A stretch of 64,000 nucleotides of DNA, from the NCBI GenBank assembly GCA_030522415.1, contig CM060107.1, positions 7,029,347 to 7,093,346 of the forward strand. The letters run 5' to 3'. The DNA is from Channallabes apus (taxonomy: Eukaryota > Chordata > Actinopteri > Siluriformes > Clariidae). Position numbers and translations under genes: made by a program. Numbering within the stretch: the stretch's first letter is position 1; the number at the start of each line of letters is the position of its first letter. Shown piece by piece: positions 32,924-45,300 of the stretch. The notes under the pieces were generated by a model. It saw nothing but the letters and a program-made list of their open reading frames with translations, was not told the origin of the DNA and made no database searches.

Positions 32924-33310
32924 ACCTCCAGGGTCGTACTCTGAATTTCTCTGTGAATTTGCAAATTTTCTCTTCAACCTGGTCATTTCTGGAGACAAAG
33001 TGTTAATTGCTAGAGACTTTATTATTCATTTTGAGAATCCAGAAGACCCCCTGAGAACAGCATTTATGTCCATACTGGACTCAGTAGGAGTAAATCAATG
33101 TGTAGTAGGACCCACTCATAAAGCAGGTCACACTTTAGATTTAATATCATCTTTCGGATTAAGTATAAGAAATATACCCACAATTCCAAAGTCTGAAGTT
33201 ATCTCAGACCACTGTCTTGTCTCAATTAAAGTAATAACATAGTAATAATGTACGCACAGTGCGGCACTACCACATTAAACATACATTCAAATATGTCAAA
33301 TAACACACAG
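32924..33310 (+). pseudogene. Old LINE ORF2 endonuclease, C-terminal part
   Basis: Open from about 32910 to 33242: DKVLIARDFIIHF is the mutated GDFNIH box (Gly to Arg, Asn to Ile), followed by HTLDLISSF and SEVISDHCLVSI (SDH catalytic His). It continues the sequence interrupted at 30483. Confidence 0.8.
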
Positions 33311-34297
33311 TGTGAGGGTTGCCCACTAGAGGGCAGTGTTTTTAGGTTGTAGTTCTGTTCCTAGACTCAGTTTCCCAGAAGCCTCCTCAGTCAGGTGACG
33401 TGGATGCTCACCTGAACGGAGGAGGCTCATTAGCACCGTTATAAATACCTGTTTGTTCTGGGAAACTGGGTCGAGCTTTAATTTCTGTTATGTGGGTTTT
33501 GTTTTGTTCTGTTTGAGTTTGGTTTCATTATAGTTGGCATTTAGTTTCTGGAGCTCTTTAAGTTTGTATTTGCTTTGTATTTAGTTTATGTCTCTTTGTC
33601 TCTGCGTCTCCTAGCAGGATTATTCTCTAGGAGAATTAGCCTTTTGTGTTTACCCTTTGGTGTAAGTAACCCCCATTGCATGTTTAGCTAGTAGTCTGTT
33701 TAAATACTAATGAGGGTGATACTAACATGTTTAGATCTTAGTCTGTCTAGTCTTTGAGTCTGTCTAGTCTCCTTGTCTGCTTAGCTCTTAGTCTGTTTAG
33801 GTACTAACATCTTTAGCCACTAACCTTTAGAGTTCTTAGTCTGTCTCATACCTAGTCTGCTGTGTACCTTGTCTGTTCATTCCCTTGGGTCTCAGGCTAC
33901 TGGCCTGTGTAGCCATTAGTCTGATTAGCTATGAGCTAGCTTAGCAGCTAATGTGCAGCTCAGCCAGTAGACCTAGCCAAGCCTGTCTTGTGTTTGTTTA
34001 TCCCTTGCATGTACTGTATAGTCCCTTGTGTCTAGTCCTTTAGTCTGTTTAGTGTGTCTTGTCTTGTCCAGTTTGTGTCCCCATGTCTGTATTGTATATT
34101 AGTTGTGTAATCCCTTGTCGTATGTCTAAGTGTTTGAGTTCTGTTTCTTATGCTCCATGTTATAAGCCAACTTCCTTAGTTCATGTTTTGTTCATGTGTG
34201 GATTATTTATTAAAGACTTTTTATGTTTCACTGCATCCCCTCTGCATCTATGCCTCAACACCAAGCCCACAGTCCAACATCATAGCAGAACGTGACA
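33311..34297 (+). mobile_element. Solo LTR with 5-bp target-site duplication
   Basis: The element begins TGTGAGGGTT, ends ACGTGACA (TG...CA), and is flanked by CACAG on both sides (33306-33310 and 34298-34302). A TATA box TTATAAATACC lies near 33440 and a TTATTAAAGAC polyadenylation-like region near 34205. There is no internal coding region, so LTR-LTR recombination removed it. It is related in block order to the LTR-like region at 19540. Confidence 0.8.
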
Positions 34298-35510
34298 CAC
34301 AGAGCTTTATCACTAATCTCCAAGAGTTATCAACTTTGATTTCATCTCCATCTGACTCCAAAGAACTCGATCAGGAGACTAAATATTTAGAGTCAACATA
34401 CCTTAGATAATGTTGCTCCAGTTAAAAGGAAACGGATTAGAAATCACACCCTGGTATAATGACCACACACGCACTTTAAAACAGACTGCTCGAAAATTTA
34501 AATACAAATGGCATCAATCTAAATTGATAATTTTTTTAAATGCATGGAAGGAGAGCATTCTGAACTATAAAAAAATGTTCTCAGTCATGCAAGATCGTTG
34601 TATATATCCACTCTTATTGAAAATAACAAAATATTCCTAGCTTTTTATTTAATTCCATAGCTAAATTAACTAGAAACAATACCACTGCAGAAATCTCCAT
34701 AACAACAACAACATACAGTAGTGAGGGCTTCATCAATTTTTTCAATAACAAAATCATAAATATTAGGCAAAAAATTCATTCTTTAAAACAAGACAATTTA
34801 AGTTATACAAATGATAAACCAACCACACCACAGAATCTAGAACCTAGAATACTTTACTCCCCTTGAAGAGAATGAACTAATTTCACTCATCTCTACTTCA
34901 AAATCATTAACTTGTGAATTAGATCCTATACCGACACATTTTCTCAAGCAGATAGTACCAGCAATAACAGAACCCCTGTTGAAAATAATTAACTCAGCAG
35001 TGGGTATGTTCCAAAATCCTTTAAATTAGCAGTTATTAAACCGCTAATTAAGACACCTGACCTTGACCCTTGTCAGCTGTCAAATTATAGGTCAATATCA
35101 AACGCTCCCTTTATCTCTAAGACTATGGAAAAAGTAGTAGCCCAGCAGCTATGTTCATATCTACATAAAAATAGCATGTAGATTTAGGCCCCATCACAGC
35201 ACAGAGACAGCACTTGTTAAAGTAGTAAATTACCGCCTATTGGCCTCTGATCAGGTTTTACATCATTATACTTGTGTTACTCAACCTCAGTGCAGCTATT
35301 GACACCATTGATCATAATATTCTCCTTCACAGATGTAGTGGGAATTAAGGGAATGGCCCTCTCCGGGCTCAGATCCTATATATTTGACTGATCGTTATCA
35401 GTTGGTAGATCTGAATGGTGACTATTCTGCAGGTTCTCAAGTAAAGTTTAGTGTTCCACAGGGTTCAGTCTTAGGCCCACTTTACATGCGTTCTCTGGGC
35501 AACATAATTC
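34298..35510 (+). pseudogene. Old LINE ORF2 linker and reverse transcriptase N-part (decayed)
   Basis: Recognisable words in changing frames: PKSFKLAVIKPLIKTPDLDP and SNYRSISNAPFISKTMEKVV at about 35010-35140, and [10 protein letters not shown] at about 35450-35480. Numerous stops, frameshifts and deletions. Confidence 0.75.
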
Positions 35511-36410
35511 GTAAGCATGGCATTAGATTTTTATTGTTATGCTGATGACACACAGGTATATGTCTCAGCAAAACCAGATGAGAAAAAAAAACAGCTTACT
35601 AAGTTGCAGGACACAAGAGATTGGATGTTAATTAACTTCTCTCTGCTTATTCCTAATAAGACAGAAGTTCTAGTCATAGGACCACAAGCAGCTAGAAGCA
35701 AGATTTTTGATCATACTGTAACTTTAGATGGCCTTTTTGTTCCATCAAGTGCAAAAATTAAACACCTCGTGTGATTATAGATTCCAACCATTCATTTGAA
35801 GCTCATGTAGATAATATCACCAGGATAGCATTCTTTCACCTCAGAAATATTGCCAAGATAAGAAATATACTGTCGCTAAATGATGCAGAAAAACTAGTTC
35901 ATGCAATTATCACCTCTAAGTTGGACTATTGTAATGCCTTACTGTCTGGTTGTTCAACTAGATGCATAAACAAGCTTCAGTTAGTCCAGAATGCAGCAGC
36001 GAGAGTCCTCACTAGAACCAGAAGATATGAGCACATCACCCCTATCTTATCTTCACTGAATTGGCTCCCTGTGAAATTTCACATTGATTTTAAAATACAA
36101 CTATTGACGTATAAAGCATTAAATGGTCTCGCGCCGCAGTATCTGAGTGAACTGCTAGTGTCTTACGATCCGCCACGCCTACTTCGATCAAAGGATGCAG
36201 GCTGCTTGTCAGTACTGCATATTATGAAAACTACAGGGGACAAAGCTTTTCTTACAAAATTATGGAATAGTCTTCCAATTAATGTTCGGGACTCAGACAC
36301 AGTCTCAGTGTTTAAGTCCAGGTTAAAAACCTATTTATTTAGCCAAGTATTTTTTAAAAATAGATTTGCCTTAGGTAAAGGAGCAGATCTGGGGGACTCA
36401 TGGATGTAGA
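35511..36410 (+). pseudogene. Old LINE reverse transcriptase palm and C-terminal region
   Basis: Two open pieces: 35517-35774 with [13 protein letters not shown] (catalytic YADD), and 35771-36409 with FHLRNIAKIRNILS, LDYCNALLSG, LQLVQNAAARVLTRTRR, LNWLPVKFHIDFK and LWNSLPINVRD. These are the hallmark C-terminal words of fish CR1/L2 LINEs. The two pieces are separated by a frame change near 35770. Confidence 0.85.
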
Positions 36411-37360
36411 GTATTACGGTGAACTGGTATGTTTAGATGTTGTCTTCCTCACTCTCATTGATCACTCAGGTTTGTTGACGGTGACGTGATTGGTCACTTA
36501 ACATCTCAGGGAGCCCTCATGTCTGTGTTTCCTTCTGGCTCTCCCAATTTACATTTTCCTATAGTTTTCTGAAATCAGACAACATGCATCATAATTATCG
36601 GCACCCTCCTTCTGTGGATAAGCGTGTAAGGCATGAGCCTCTTTAGGCTCTTACGTTTCTGTTCACTTTCACTCTTTCACGCTTTAGGACCCTGGATCTG
36701 AAACATAAAAGCACATGTGTGCTTCACAAACACGCCTCCAGCACTGTTTCTTCCTGTCATGTGGGAAATTGGGGAGATTTTTATTCTTTATTTTTTTTCC
36801 CACCGGTGGGAAAGCACAGGGTGATGATTCACAAACATGAAGGCAGGCGAGGCATCTCTGCAGGAGTGCCGATGTGTCCCTCAGCAAGTTTGTACGTGTC
36901 TGCGTGTGTGTGTGTCTGTCAGGAAACGCAGATGACTTTTAGCAAATCTTCAAGGATATCCTGCATCCTGACACTGTGTGGCATCGTCTTCAAACTACGT
37001 CTTTGTTCTGTATTATTTATATCCCTCTCAAAAGACATCTCTCTCTGGCTTTCTTATTTATTTATTTATTTTGTTGTATTTTTTTACTTCTTTTCTTTTA
37101 TTCTGTCTCTTAATCTTTCAAGTTGTGGGTCCATGAAGGACACAGAACTAACCATCTTCAAGAGAAAATACAATTTGTCTAGTATGATTCATCAATGACA
37201 ATTCATTATTTTAAAATAACACAGCGTATTTTATCTGTTTATGGTTACAGTTAACAATGTGTAGTGCTCAGGAAGCAATTATGCTCATGTTATTACTTAC
37301 ATTTTAATAGATACAATTTTATTTCTCTCACCAACCTCTCTTAATTATATCTCACCCTCT
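36411..37360. other. LINE 3' untranslated remains and spacer
   Basis: 36411 to about 36560 is probably LINE 3' UTR. The rest shows no recognised feature. Confidence 0.35.
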
Positions 37361-38250
37361 AACCTACAAGGGGTGTTCTAGTCAAACCGGGACATGTGAT
37401 CTTATTTCAGGTGAATGAGACTCTTAAAACCTTTGAATAATGTAAACATTTTAAAGGCAGCCATACATACGTACTGTAGCATTTTTACCTCTAGAAGGAT
37501 CTTGGAGAGATGAGTGAGATTGATTGCTGCCCAATGCAAATGGCTTTATTTCTTTATTTCTTCACACAGTCACACATACAGGGTAACACATGGGAAACAC
37601 ATTCACTCGAGAACCACACCATTCAGCCTTAAGCATGAAATAGAACACCACTCAACACACAACATGGCCGAAGCAATTAACCCAAACAACTTTCCCCAAC
37701 AGGGTGAACACATAGATGCCCCCCCCTCCAAGGCATGATGGTCGTCAGCCACAGCCCCTACGCTACAATACGATCATGGCCTAGGTGGCTCAGAGCCCAC
37801 TGCAATTGTTCCTTTGAACACTGAGTGAGTGGAACACATAATCCTTGAAAATCATCAGAAAACTTATCAGTAACTTGTGGAAAAGAAGCATCTGTCTGTG
37901 AGAACTGTACACACAATCATTCACCAACATCATTTGTACATAACAGGAACTTGGCTGGGAGTTCTTTGGCAGTACATTCCAGGAAATTTCCACATGTTCG
38001 GCCTCATGAAGGAGTTCCTGGGAGGCTGGCATTTCAGATGAAGCAGGTAGTCTACATTTATGGTATTGATACTTACCTCCTATTCTTCACCATCACCCTT
38101 CCTCACTTGTCTAAAGCCAACCACAGAAAACTTTCAATCTATCTCTCCTTCTTCTGTGTCTTGCTGTACCTGATCACCCCTCCCACACCAAGACTATTTT
38201 GCCTCTTTACCACTAGAAATTGCCACTAATACTTTTCTCTCCTCTCTTTC
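37361..38250. other. Spacer with possible mariner terminal fragment
   Basis: GGGGTGTTCTAGTCAAACC at 37371-37389 resembles the terminal repeat of some mariner elements, but no partner end or transposase is nearby. Otherwise nothing recognised. Confidence 0.25.
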
Positions 38251-38254
38251 CTCA

Positions 38255-39610
38255 TCGATGTACCTTCTATGCCCTCTGTCTTCTAAACCAAAGAAGATTT
38301 CTTGTCAAGAGCTTTCTTGTCTGGCTTCTTGGCTAACCAAGGTATTGCACAGCAACACAAGGCAATTAAAAACTGCAGAGAGAAGATGGAAGAAATTACA
38401 ACTTTATGCAGATCTTGGCCCTTACCATGCTCTTCCCTCTGAATTCTCCTGCTGGAAGCTTCTGCACATTATCCTGACAAACTCCACAATACTGTATCTT
38501 CTCTTCACTACTCAACCAGCTTCAAGTTTCTTGGCCTAACAGAGAACCTAACATGGGGTAATAATATTACTTCTGCCATTGGAAAGGTGCAGCAGCACTT
38601 CTTCCATCTGAGGAAATTAAGGGCTAACCTTTCTCATCAGCTTTTGGTGTACATTTACCGTTGTAAATAGAGAGTGTGCTGACATATGAACTTTTGGTGC
38701 GGTTTACCGGCTGCACTAAGGCGGAACAGCAGGCATTGTAGCGGGTGGTGACAGCAACAGGGAAAATCACCAAGACCAGTCTCCCGGAGGTTAGCACCAT
38801 TTACACCACACGCTGCCTTTGAAGAGTGCACAGTATCCTATGTCCATCCTATCAGCATCACAATGCACATCACCTGTTCCAGTTACTGCCCTGATATAGA
38901 CGGTACAGTATATCCATATGAGCCAGAACCACAAGACTGTCCTACAGCCTCTTTCCATGGCTGTGAGACTGTTGAATGAGCAATTACCTCCCTATCTGCC
39001 TTTGCCTCCACCTATTCCTACATATTGTACATCACTCTTACAATAACTGTGAACTGGACTTGCATTGGTGCTTCACACACAACAGGCATACTTTATTACA
39101 TCTCGTGCCAGGAAGATGCTCTAATGATATCTCATTGTTATTTATACTCTGTTATTTATAACAATGACAATTTTAAAAGTTAAAGTTGAAATTGAACCCA
39201 CTGGTTCTTTCTGATCCATCCTCTCTGACTGATGATGACTTCACCATATTCCATGATGGGAAAATAGCAGCAATCTGCCAGACGTTTGCTCCCAACCCAT
39301 CCCATACAGCAAAACTTCAGCATCTTCCATCCCCTCCTTTACCAGAATTTTTCAACTTAGCTGATGAGATTCAGCACATCATTTCATCACCTGTTCATTA
39401 GACTCAATCCCTTCCACAGTGCTCCATCTCAGAAGACCTCCTTCCCTTCATCACAACCACCATCAACCATTCTATTAATCATCTGGTCATGTTCCTCCTG
39501 CTTTTAAGAAGACAAGGGATTTTTTTCCCCATCCTCAAGAAACCCTGCTGGATTTATCAGACCTCAGCAACTATTGCGGTATCACTTCTCTCTTTTCTTT
39601 CTAATATTTT
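38255..39610 (+). pseudogene. LINE relic (linker region) split by a second LINE 3' end
   Basis: 38255-38470 reads TAERRWKKLQLYADLGPYH and 39186-39410 reads SSLTDDDFTIFHDGKI and AICQTFAPNP, both parts of the endonuclease-RT linker of a fish L2/CR1 element. Between them, about 38510-39180, lies the C-terminal end of another L2-type element: FKFLGL, GKVQQHFFHLRKLRA, PMSILSAS-like and MAVRLLNEQLPP-like words. That inner fragment belongs to the same group as the LINE at 1-2635. All frames are broken. Confidence 0.65.
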
Positions 39611-40075
39611 TTAAAAGGACTGGTTACAACCAAATGTTTCCTTATTTCTCACAGAAAAACCTTAATGGATCTAACCAATCTGGCACATTCCAGAGACTGC
39701 TGTCAGTTACTAAGATGTTCTACAGTATGCTGCTACAGTAGATCATCTAAACTGTCATCTGTCCTCAAAATGACAACAAGATTCTCTTATCTGTTCTTAC
39801 AAGCCTTGGAATCTGGAATGAAATGGCAATGGTTTGCTTCCTACAAGCACTAATGAAACGCTTGGATATGTGCATTAGTGTAGCAGTGGATTATTTTCAT
39901 ATTATTCAAAAATAAATAAATAAAAGGAGTTTTTACTCTCAGAACTGTGTTCAAATATTCTGGACATTCTAAAGTCCCACTTTGATTTGAACACCCTTCA
40001 TAATAATAATAATAATAAGACCAGATAATAAAAGTAGCTTTCGATGTTACTGTGAGATAAAACTCCGTAAAAAAG

Positions 40076-40107
<32 letters not shown>

Positions 40108-40139
40108 ATGAGTGTACATTTTGTATCTGAGTAAAGCGT
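39611..40139. other. Spacer with (TAA)n and (TG)n tracts
   Basis: (TAA)n at about 40001-40018 and (TG)n at 40076-40106; nothing else recognised. Confidence 0.6.
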
Positions 40140-40400
40140 CATCCTGTCAGAATGAGTGGTGGGTGTAATTAAGATGCTGCTCGTTATCATTTGAACGAGC
40201 GGTTAATTATTATTTCTTCATTAGGAAACATTTACACAGACAGAACGGCAGGCTTCATTTATCACGCCGGGAAAATTGTTCCTATTCTGCATTTTACTCC
40301 TGAGATTCCCATATAAGGAGAGTCATGGATGTGAAACTCAATTTACATCTCTAAGTCTCAAAGCAATCGTCGACGAGTTGATGTGCTTTCATATTAACTG
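40140..40400. promoter_or_regulatory. Candidate conserved non-coding block
   Basis: Repeat-free sequence with GTAATTAAGATG, GTTAATTATTATTTC, TTCATTAGG and balanced composition, unlike the AT-rich surroundings. It resembles vertebrate enhancers, but conservation cannot be tested here. Confidence 0.3.
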
Positions 40401-40990
40401 TTTAAACCAGTTTATTTAAAGCACATAATGACTAATACCTAGACTATTACATTATTATATATAATAAAAAAATTATAATAAAAATTCTGCTCTCTTTATA
40501 AAATTTGGCTTTGATTTAGTTTTTTTTTTTGTGTAATGGGTGTGGCTAAAGGTGCATCAGCTGTGTTGTGAATGCACTCCTTCATGTGCAGTTGATTCAT
40601 GTTAATCAATGTACTGTATGCATAAACAATGAAAGAGAATATTTATACTGTATAATTCCTGCCCAAACTGAGATAAAAATGGCTGATCTTATGAATTAGC
40701 AACAAATTTTAGGTGCTTTTTCACAGTGTATTTGATTTTCATCTAGCCACGCCCACAACAATATGTGGGCATATATGCATATACTATAAAGAAATGACAA
40801 AATGCACGGATTTTCCTTAAAGTGATTCAGATCAAATAAATCATTTGCACAGCATTCATTAAATTGGTTTGTAAAAAAACAATTCAGGAATAAAGTCTTT
40901 GTATCCAGATTGATAAACAGGATCTGCAAATATTTATTATCTACAAATATTGTCTTTTTTGTAAATTTTTTAAATCTACCCTAAAATGCA
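40401..40990. other. AT-rich spacer, nothing recognised
   Basis: No recognised feature. Confidence 0.35.
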
Positions 40991-40999
40991 ATCATGTCT

Positions 41000-41395
41000 C
41001 TGCGAGCACGCTCCCCTCCACATTCATTCAGCTTCTTTAACACTTCTGCAACACTACCTGATTAGAATCCTTAAAGAAAATCATTGCAGAAATAAAATGT
41101 GCCCGTGTGTACGCAGGCTAAAGTGCTAATCAGGGCCCCTGCTGTAACTTAAACTTTTGTTCTGTTTTGCTAATTATTAAATGGTGAGGGCGCAGCCGCT
41201 CCAGGGCTCGAGCGTGAAAACCCCAGTGGTGCGAACGATCTGCTGCTCAGCATTGCTAATTAATAAATCCCTTAATTAGCTCCGTCAAGGGCGAAACAGG
41301 CATTTCAAGGGGAACGTTTTGCATGCTAATGGTCTTGTGTGTTTCTATGAGACGGCAGGAACAAGTCTGGGTGTTTGTGTGCGTGTGTGTGTGCT
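41000..41395. promoter_or_regulatory. Candidate conserved non-coding block
   Basis: Contains GCTAATTATTAAATGG, GCTAATTAATAAATCCC, CTTAATTAGCTCC and several GC-rich words (GGGCGCAGCCGCTCC, GCTCGAGCG), with no repeat signature. Three paired TAAT-type sites within 130 bp are typical for homeobox-bound enhancers. This is an inference from texture only. Confidence 0.35.
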
Positions 41396-41467
41396 GACCT
41401 TCAAGACAACATACAGCACAATGGAAAAAGACCCTATTAATATTGCTTTTAAAAAGGATATATTATT

Positions 41468-41657
41468 AGTAGTAGATTTACATTTAGGCTGATGCTCTTA
41501 TCCAGAGCGACTTACATTTTTATGTCATTACACTTCTGAGGGTTAAGGGCATTGCTCAAGGGCCCAACAGTGGCAACTATGTGGTTGTGGCTTTTGAACC
41601 TGGGATCTTCCGAACCGTAGTCCAATGCCTTAACCACTGAGCTACCCCTGTCCCTAG
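41468..41657 (-). mobile_element. tRNA-derived SINE (second family), minus strand
   Basis: Read on the minus strand: GGTAGCTCAGTGGTTAAGGC (A box) and CCCAGGTTCAAAAGCC (B box), followed by GAGCAATGCCCTTAACCC and the teleost-typical GTAAGTCGCTCTGGATAAGA end. TAGTAGTAG lies at its 3' side and again at 47302-47310, beyond the Gypsy insertion, so the SINE entered an AGT-rich repeat and the Gypsy element later landed at the SINE's 5' edge. Confidence 0.75.
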
Positions 41658-42340
41658 TGTCAGCGTCGGTAGAGGGCGTGGTGGATCCAAACGCAGATTT
41701 AGGTAGGCAGAGTTATTTACAGGCTGTGTGTGGGTTAAGCTCCGTGCTGTGGTGTGAGCGGGGAAGGTATTGCAAAAATGCGGAAGTGCAGAGCAGCAGC
41801 AGGAGCAGCGCGTCTGAGGCGAGAGCCGGTGTGTGACAGCAGTATTGCGGAGAGGCGCGAGCGTGCAGCGCCGGAAGAGAGAGAGCGCCCCGTGAGCTGG
41901 TTGAGGCGAGCAGCATGAGCTCGAGGAGGAGCGCGGAGGAATCGTGGTCGTTGAGCAGGCGAGGGTCAAAGCCGGGTAGTAGAGGGTCAGTCCGTGATCC
42001 AAGCTCGTGGTCGATAGCAGGTAAGTGGTCGGCAACGGGAAATGGCAGCAGTCAGAATCCGAAGAGGCGAGAGACAAAGACGTAGTCGGTGAGGCAAAAA
42101 CAAGGTCGATATCATGAAAAGCTGAGACGAAAATAACGCTGGTAAATTGGGCTGGTAAGGCACTCAATAAACTGGCGATGTGGTGGTGTCATGGCGAGGT
42201 TTATATAGGCATGATGGGTGATCACTGATGGAGTACAGGTGTGTGGAGAATGAGGCGGTCAGATGAAAGAGGTGGTTGGGAAAGTGGAACGGGAGTTCTC
42301 AGGTGATCATGGTGGGGCTGTGGCTTGACGTGTCATGACA
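41658..42340 (-). repeat. Gypsy 3' LTR
   Basis: 683 bp, the downstream LTR in the sense of transcription. The end of pol overlaps its first 34 bases. Its 5' sense neighbour is a purine-rich tract. Confidence 0.93.
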
Positions 42341-45300
42341 GTACCCTCCCCCCTATGAACGCCCCCAGGCGTTCTTGTGGGTGCCTCAGGGTGTAGTCTG
42401 TGGAAGTCGGTGATTAGGGAACGGTCTAGGATGAATCTAGCAGGTACCCAACTTCTTTCTTCGGGGCCGTAGCCCTCCCAGTCTACTAAGTACTGGAGGC
42501 CACGTCCGCGGCGGCGAGACTTGAGGAGTCTGCGGACCGTAAAGGCTTCGCCCCCCTCTATTAATCGGGGGGGTGGGGGAGGCTGAGGTGGTGTAGATAG
42601 TGGGCAAGGGACCAGGCGGCGAATCTGGGAGACATGGAAGGTGGGGTTAATTCGACGCATGGAGAGGGGTAGAGAGAGTCGGACAGAACATGGGTTGATG
42701 ACGCGGTTGATCGTGAAGGGGCCAACGAACCTTGGAGAGAGCTTTCTTGACGTGGTTTTAAGGGGAAGGTCGCGTGTGGATAGCATGACCCTCTGACCGA
42801 TGCGATAACGGGGAGCTGATGACCTGTGACGGTTAGCCTGACGCTGGAAGGTGCTTACAGTGCGTAGCAGCTGATTGCGGGCCCGTTGCCAAGTCCTCTT
42901 GCAGCGACGAACAAAAGCTAGGGCTGATGGAACAGCTACCTCCTCTTCTTGGGTCGGAAAAAGGGGTGGTTGATAACCCAGACAGCAGTGGAAAGGAGAC
43001 ATGCCTGTGGAGGAAGTAGGGAGCGTGTTGTGGGCATACTCCACCCAGGGGAGGAAGCGGCTCCAGGAGGATGGGTCCCGAGAGGCCATGCACCTTAGGG
43101 CTTTCTCCAATTCCTGGTTCATCCGTTCTGTTTGGCCGTTAGTTTGGGGGTGAAAACCAGATGAGAGACTGGGGGTGGCACCGACGAGGTTGCAGAAGGC
43201 CTTCCAGAACTGGGCAGAGAACTGGGGTCCCCTGTCTGAAACAATGTCGATGGGGAGTCCGTGAAGTCGAAAGACATGGTTGACCAGGAGCTCAGCTGTT
43301 TCTTTGGCGGTCGGAAGTTTGGGTAGTGGAATGAAATGAGCTGCCTTGGAAAAGCGATCTACAACAGTTAAGATACAGGTGTTATCTTGTGATGGTGGTA
43401 GTCCAGTGACGAAATCGACGGAGATGTGGGACCAGGGGCGGTGAGGGATGGGGAGGGGTCTGAGTAGACCCTCAGGGGGTCGGTTAGAGTTCTTGTTCCT
43501 GGAACAGATGTCACAAGAAGCTACAAAGTCCTTGACGTCCTGTTTGAACGTGGGCCACCAGAAGCGTTGGTGTAGGAGGAAGAAGGTGCGTGTTACCCCA
43601 GGGTGGCACGCCAACCTGGAACTATGGGCCCAGTCCAACACCTGTGAACGCACGGAGGCGGGAACGAAGAGTTTGTTGGGGGGGACAGCGCTTGGGCCTG
43701 GTTCTCGTTTGAGGGACTGCTGGACGAGGTGCTCCACCTCAAGTCGGGTTGCTGCCACGAGGCAATGAGGGGGAAGGATTGTCTCCGGTATCATCGTGTC
43801 ATGAGGAGTTGAAAACTGTCGGGAGAGGGCATCAGGCTTGATATTCTTGGAACCCGGGCGGTAAGACAACGTAAAATGAAAGCGGGAGAAGAACAGTGAC
43901 CATCGTGCCTGACGTGAGTTCAGTCTCTTTGCCGTCTTTAGGTATTCAAGGTTCCGGTGGTCGGTCCAGACGAGGAAGGGGTGTTCTGCACCCTCCAACC
44001 AATGTCTCCACTCCTCGAGTGCCAGTTTGACCGCCAAAAGTTCACGATCTCCAATGCCGTAGTTGCGTTCTGGGGGTGTGAGACGGCGGGAGAAAAAGGA
44101 GCAGGGGTGGAGCTTGTTATCCTCCGGAGATCTCTGTGACAGGACGGCCCCTACTCCCGTCTCGGATGCGTCTACCTCCACGACAAACTGGAGAGAAGTG
44201 TCTGGAAACTTGAGAACTGGGGCTGTGGTGAAGCGGCGCTTAAGTTCCATGAAGGCCTTATCGGCCAGAGGGTTCCATCGGAACGAGACCTTTGATGAAG
44301 TGAGTGTAGTAAGTGGGGCCGCCACCGTGCTATAACTTCGAATGAAGCGCCGATAGAAGTTAGCGAACCCCAGGAACCGTTGAAGTTCACGCCTTGAGGA
44401 CGGTGATGGCCAGTCGGTGACCGCCTTGACCTTGGTGGGGTCCATTTGGATGCCCATGGGGGAGATGGAGTAACCCAAAAATGAGGTGGAGGTACAGTGG
44501 AACTCACACTTCTCTGCTTTGACGTATAGCTTGTTCTCCAACAGGCGCTGCAAGACCTGGCGTACGTGACATTTGTGTTCCCTGGTAGAGCGTGAAAATA
44601 TTAGGATGTCATCCAGATATGCGAAGACGAATATGTTGAGAAAATCCCTAAGGACGTCATTAATGAGAGCCTGGAAGACGGCCGGTGCATTGGTTAAGCC
44701 AAATGGAACTACGAGATATTCGTAATGGCCAGTAGGGGTGTTAAAGGCAGTCTTCCACTCGTCACCTTCTCGTATCCTGACCAGGTGATAGGCGTTCCGT
44801 AGATCCAGCTTGGTGAAGACGTGGGCATTCTGGAGGAGTTCAAAGGCGGATGACATCAGTGGAAGGGGGTAGCGGTTCTTTATCGTGATCTCATTAAGCC
44901 CTCTATAATCTATGCAAGGCCTGAGGGACTTGTCTTTCTTTTCAACGAAGAAGAATCCCGCCCACGCCGGTGAAGATGATGGGCGGATAATCCCTGCCGC
45001 AAGTGATTCATTGATGTACTGTTCCATTGCCTCTCTCTCTGGGCGAGAGAGGGAGTAGAGTCGCCCCTTGGGTGGGGAGGAGCCAGAGAGGAGGTCAATC
45101 GCGCAGTCATAGGGGCGGTGAGGTGGTAAGGATATAGCACGTGATTTACTGAACACCTGTCGTAGGTCGTGATATTCGGGGGGAACCTTGGTTAAGTCAG
45201 GGATCTCCTCTTCTGACGCAGGTGGGGTCCGTCCTGTGGGAGCTGAGCGAAGACATGAGGAGAGGCAGGTGGGACTCCAATCAAGGATGCTTCTCTTATT

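Larger units (their letters stand above)
28230..36420 (+). mobile_element. Old esterase-type CR1/L2 LINE carrying three later insertions
   Basis: Pieces of one plus-strand LINE occur in correct order: ORF1 esterase (28.26-29.02 kb), endonuclease N-part (30.08-30.48), endonuclease C-part (32.92-33.31), and reverse transcriptase with C-terminal region (34.30-36.41). Between them lie a CACTA-like element, an RTE LINE and a solo LTR, each framed by its own target-site duplication. The ORF2 wording ([14 protein letters not shown]) matches the younger copy at 61.7 kb, so they are the same or sister families. Many stops: not functional. Confidence 0.8.

Noticed and set aside
37361..37400. Complete mariner element
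   Set aside because: Only one terminal-like word is visible; no second end and no transposase.
41577..42167. 196-codon and 171-codon minus-strand frames within both Gypsy LTRs
   Set aside because: They start at non-ATG codons, lie in the R/U5 leader, and are identical because the LTRs are duplicates; no domain visible.
43448..44335. Plus-strand frames opposite Gypsy pol
   Set aside because: Antisense shadows of the intact pol gene.
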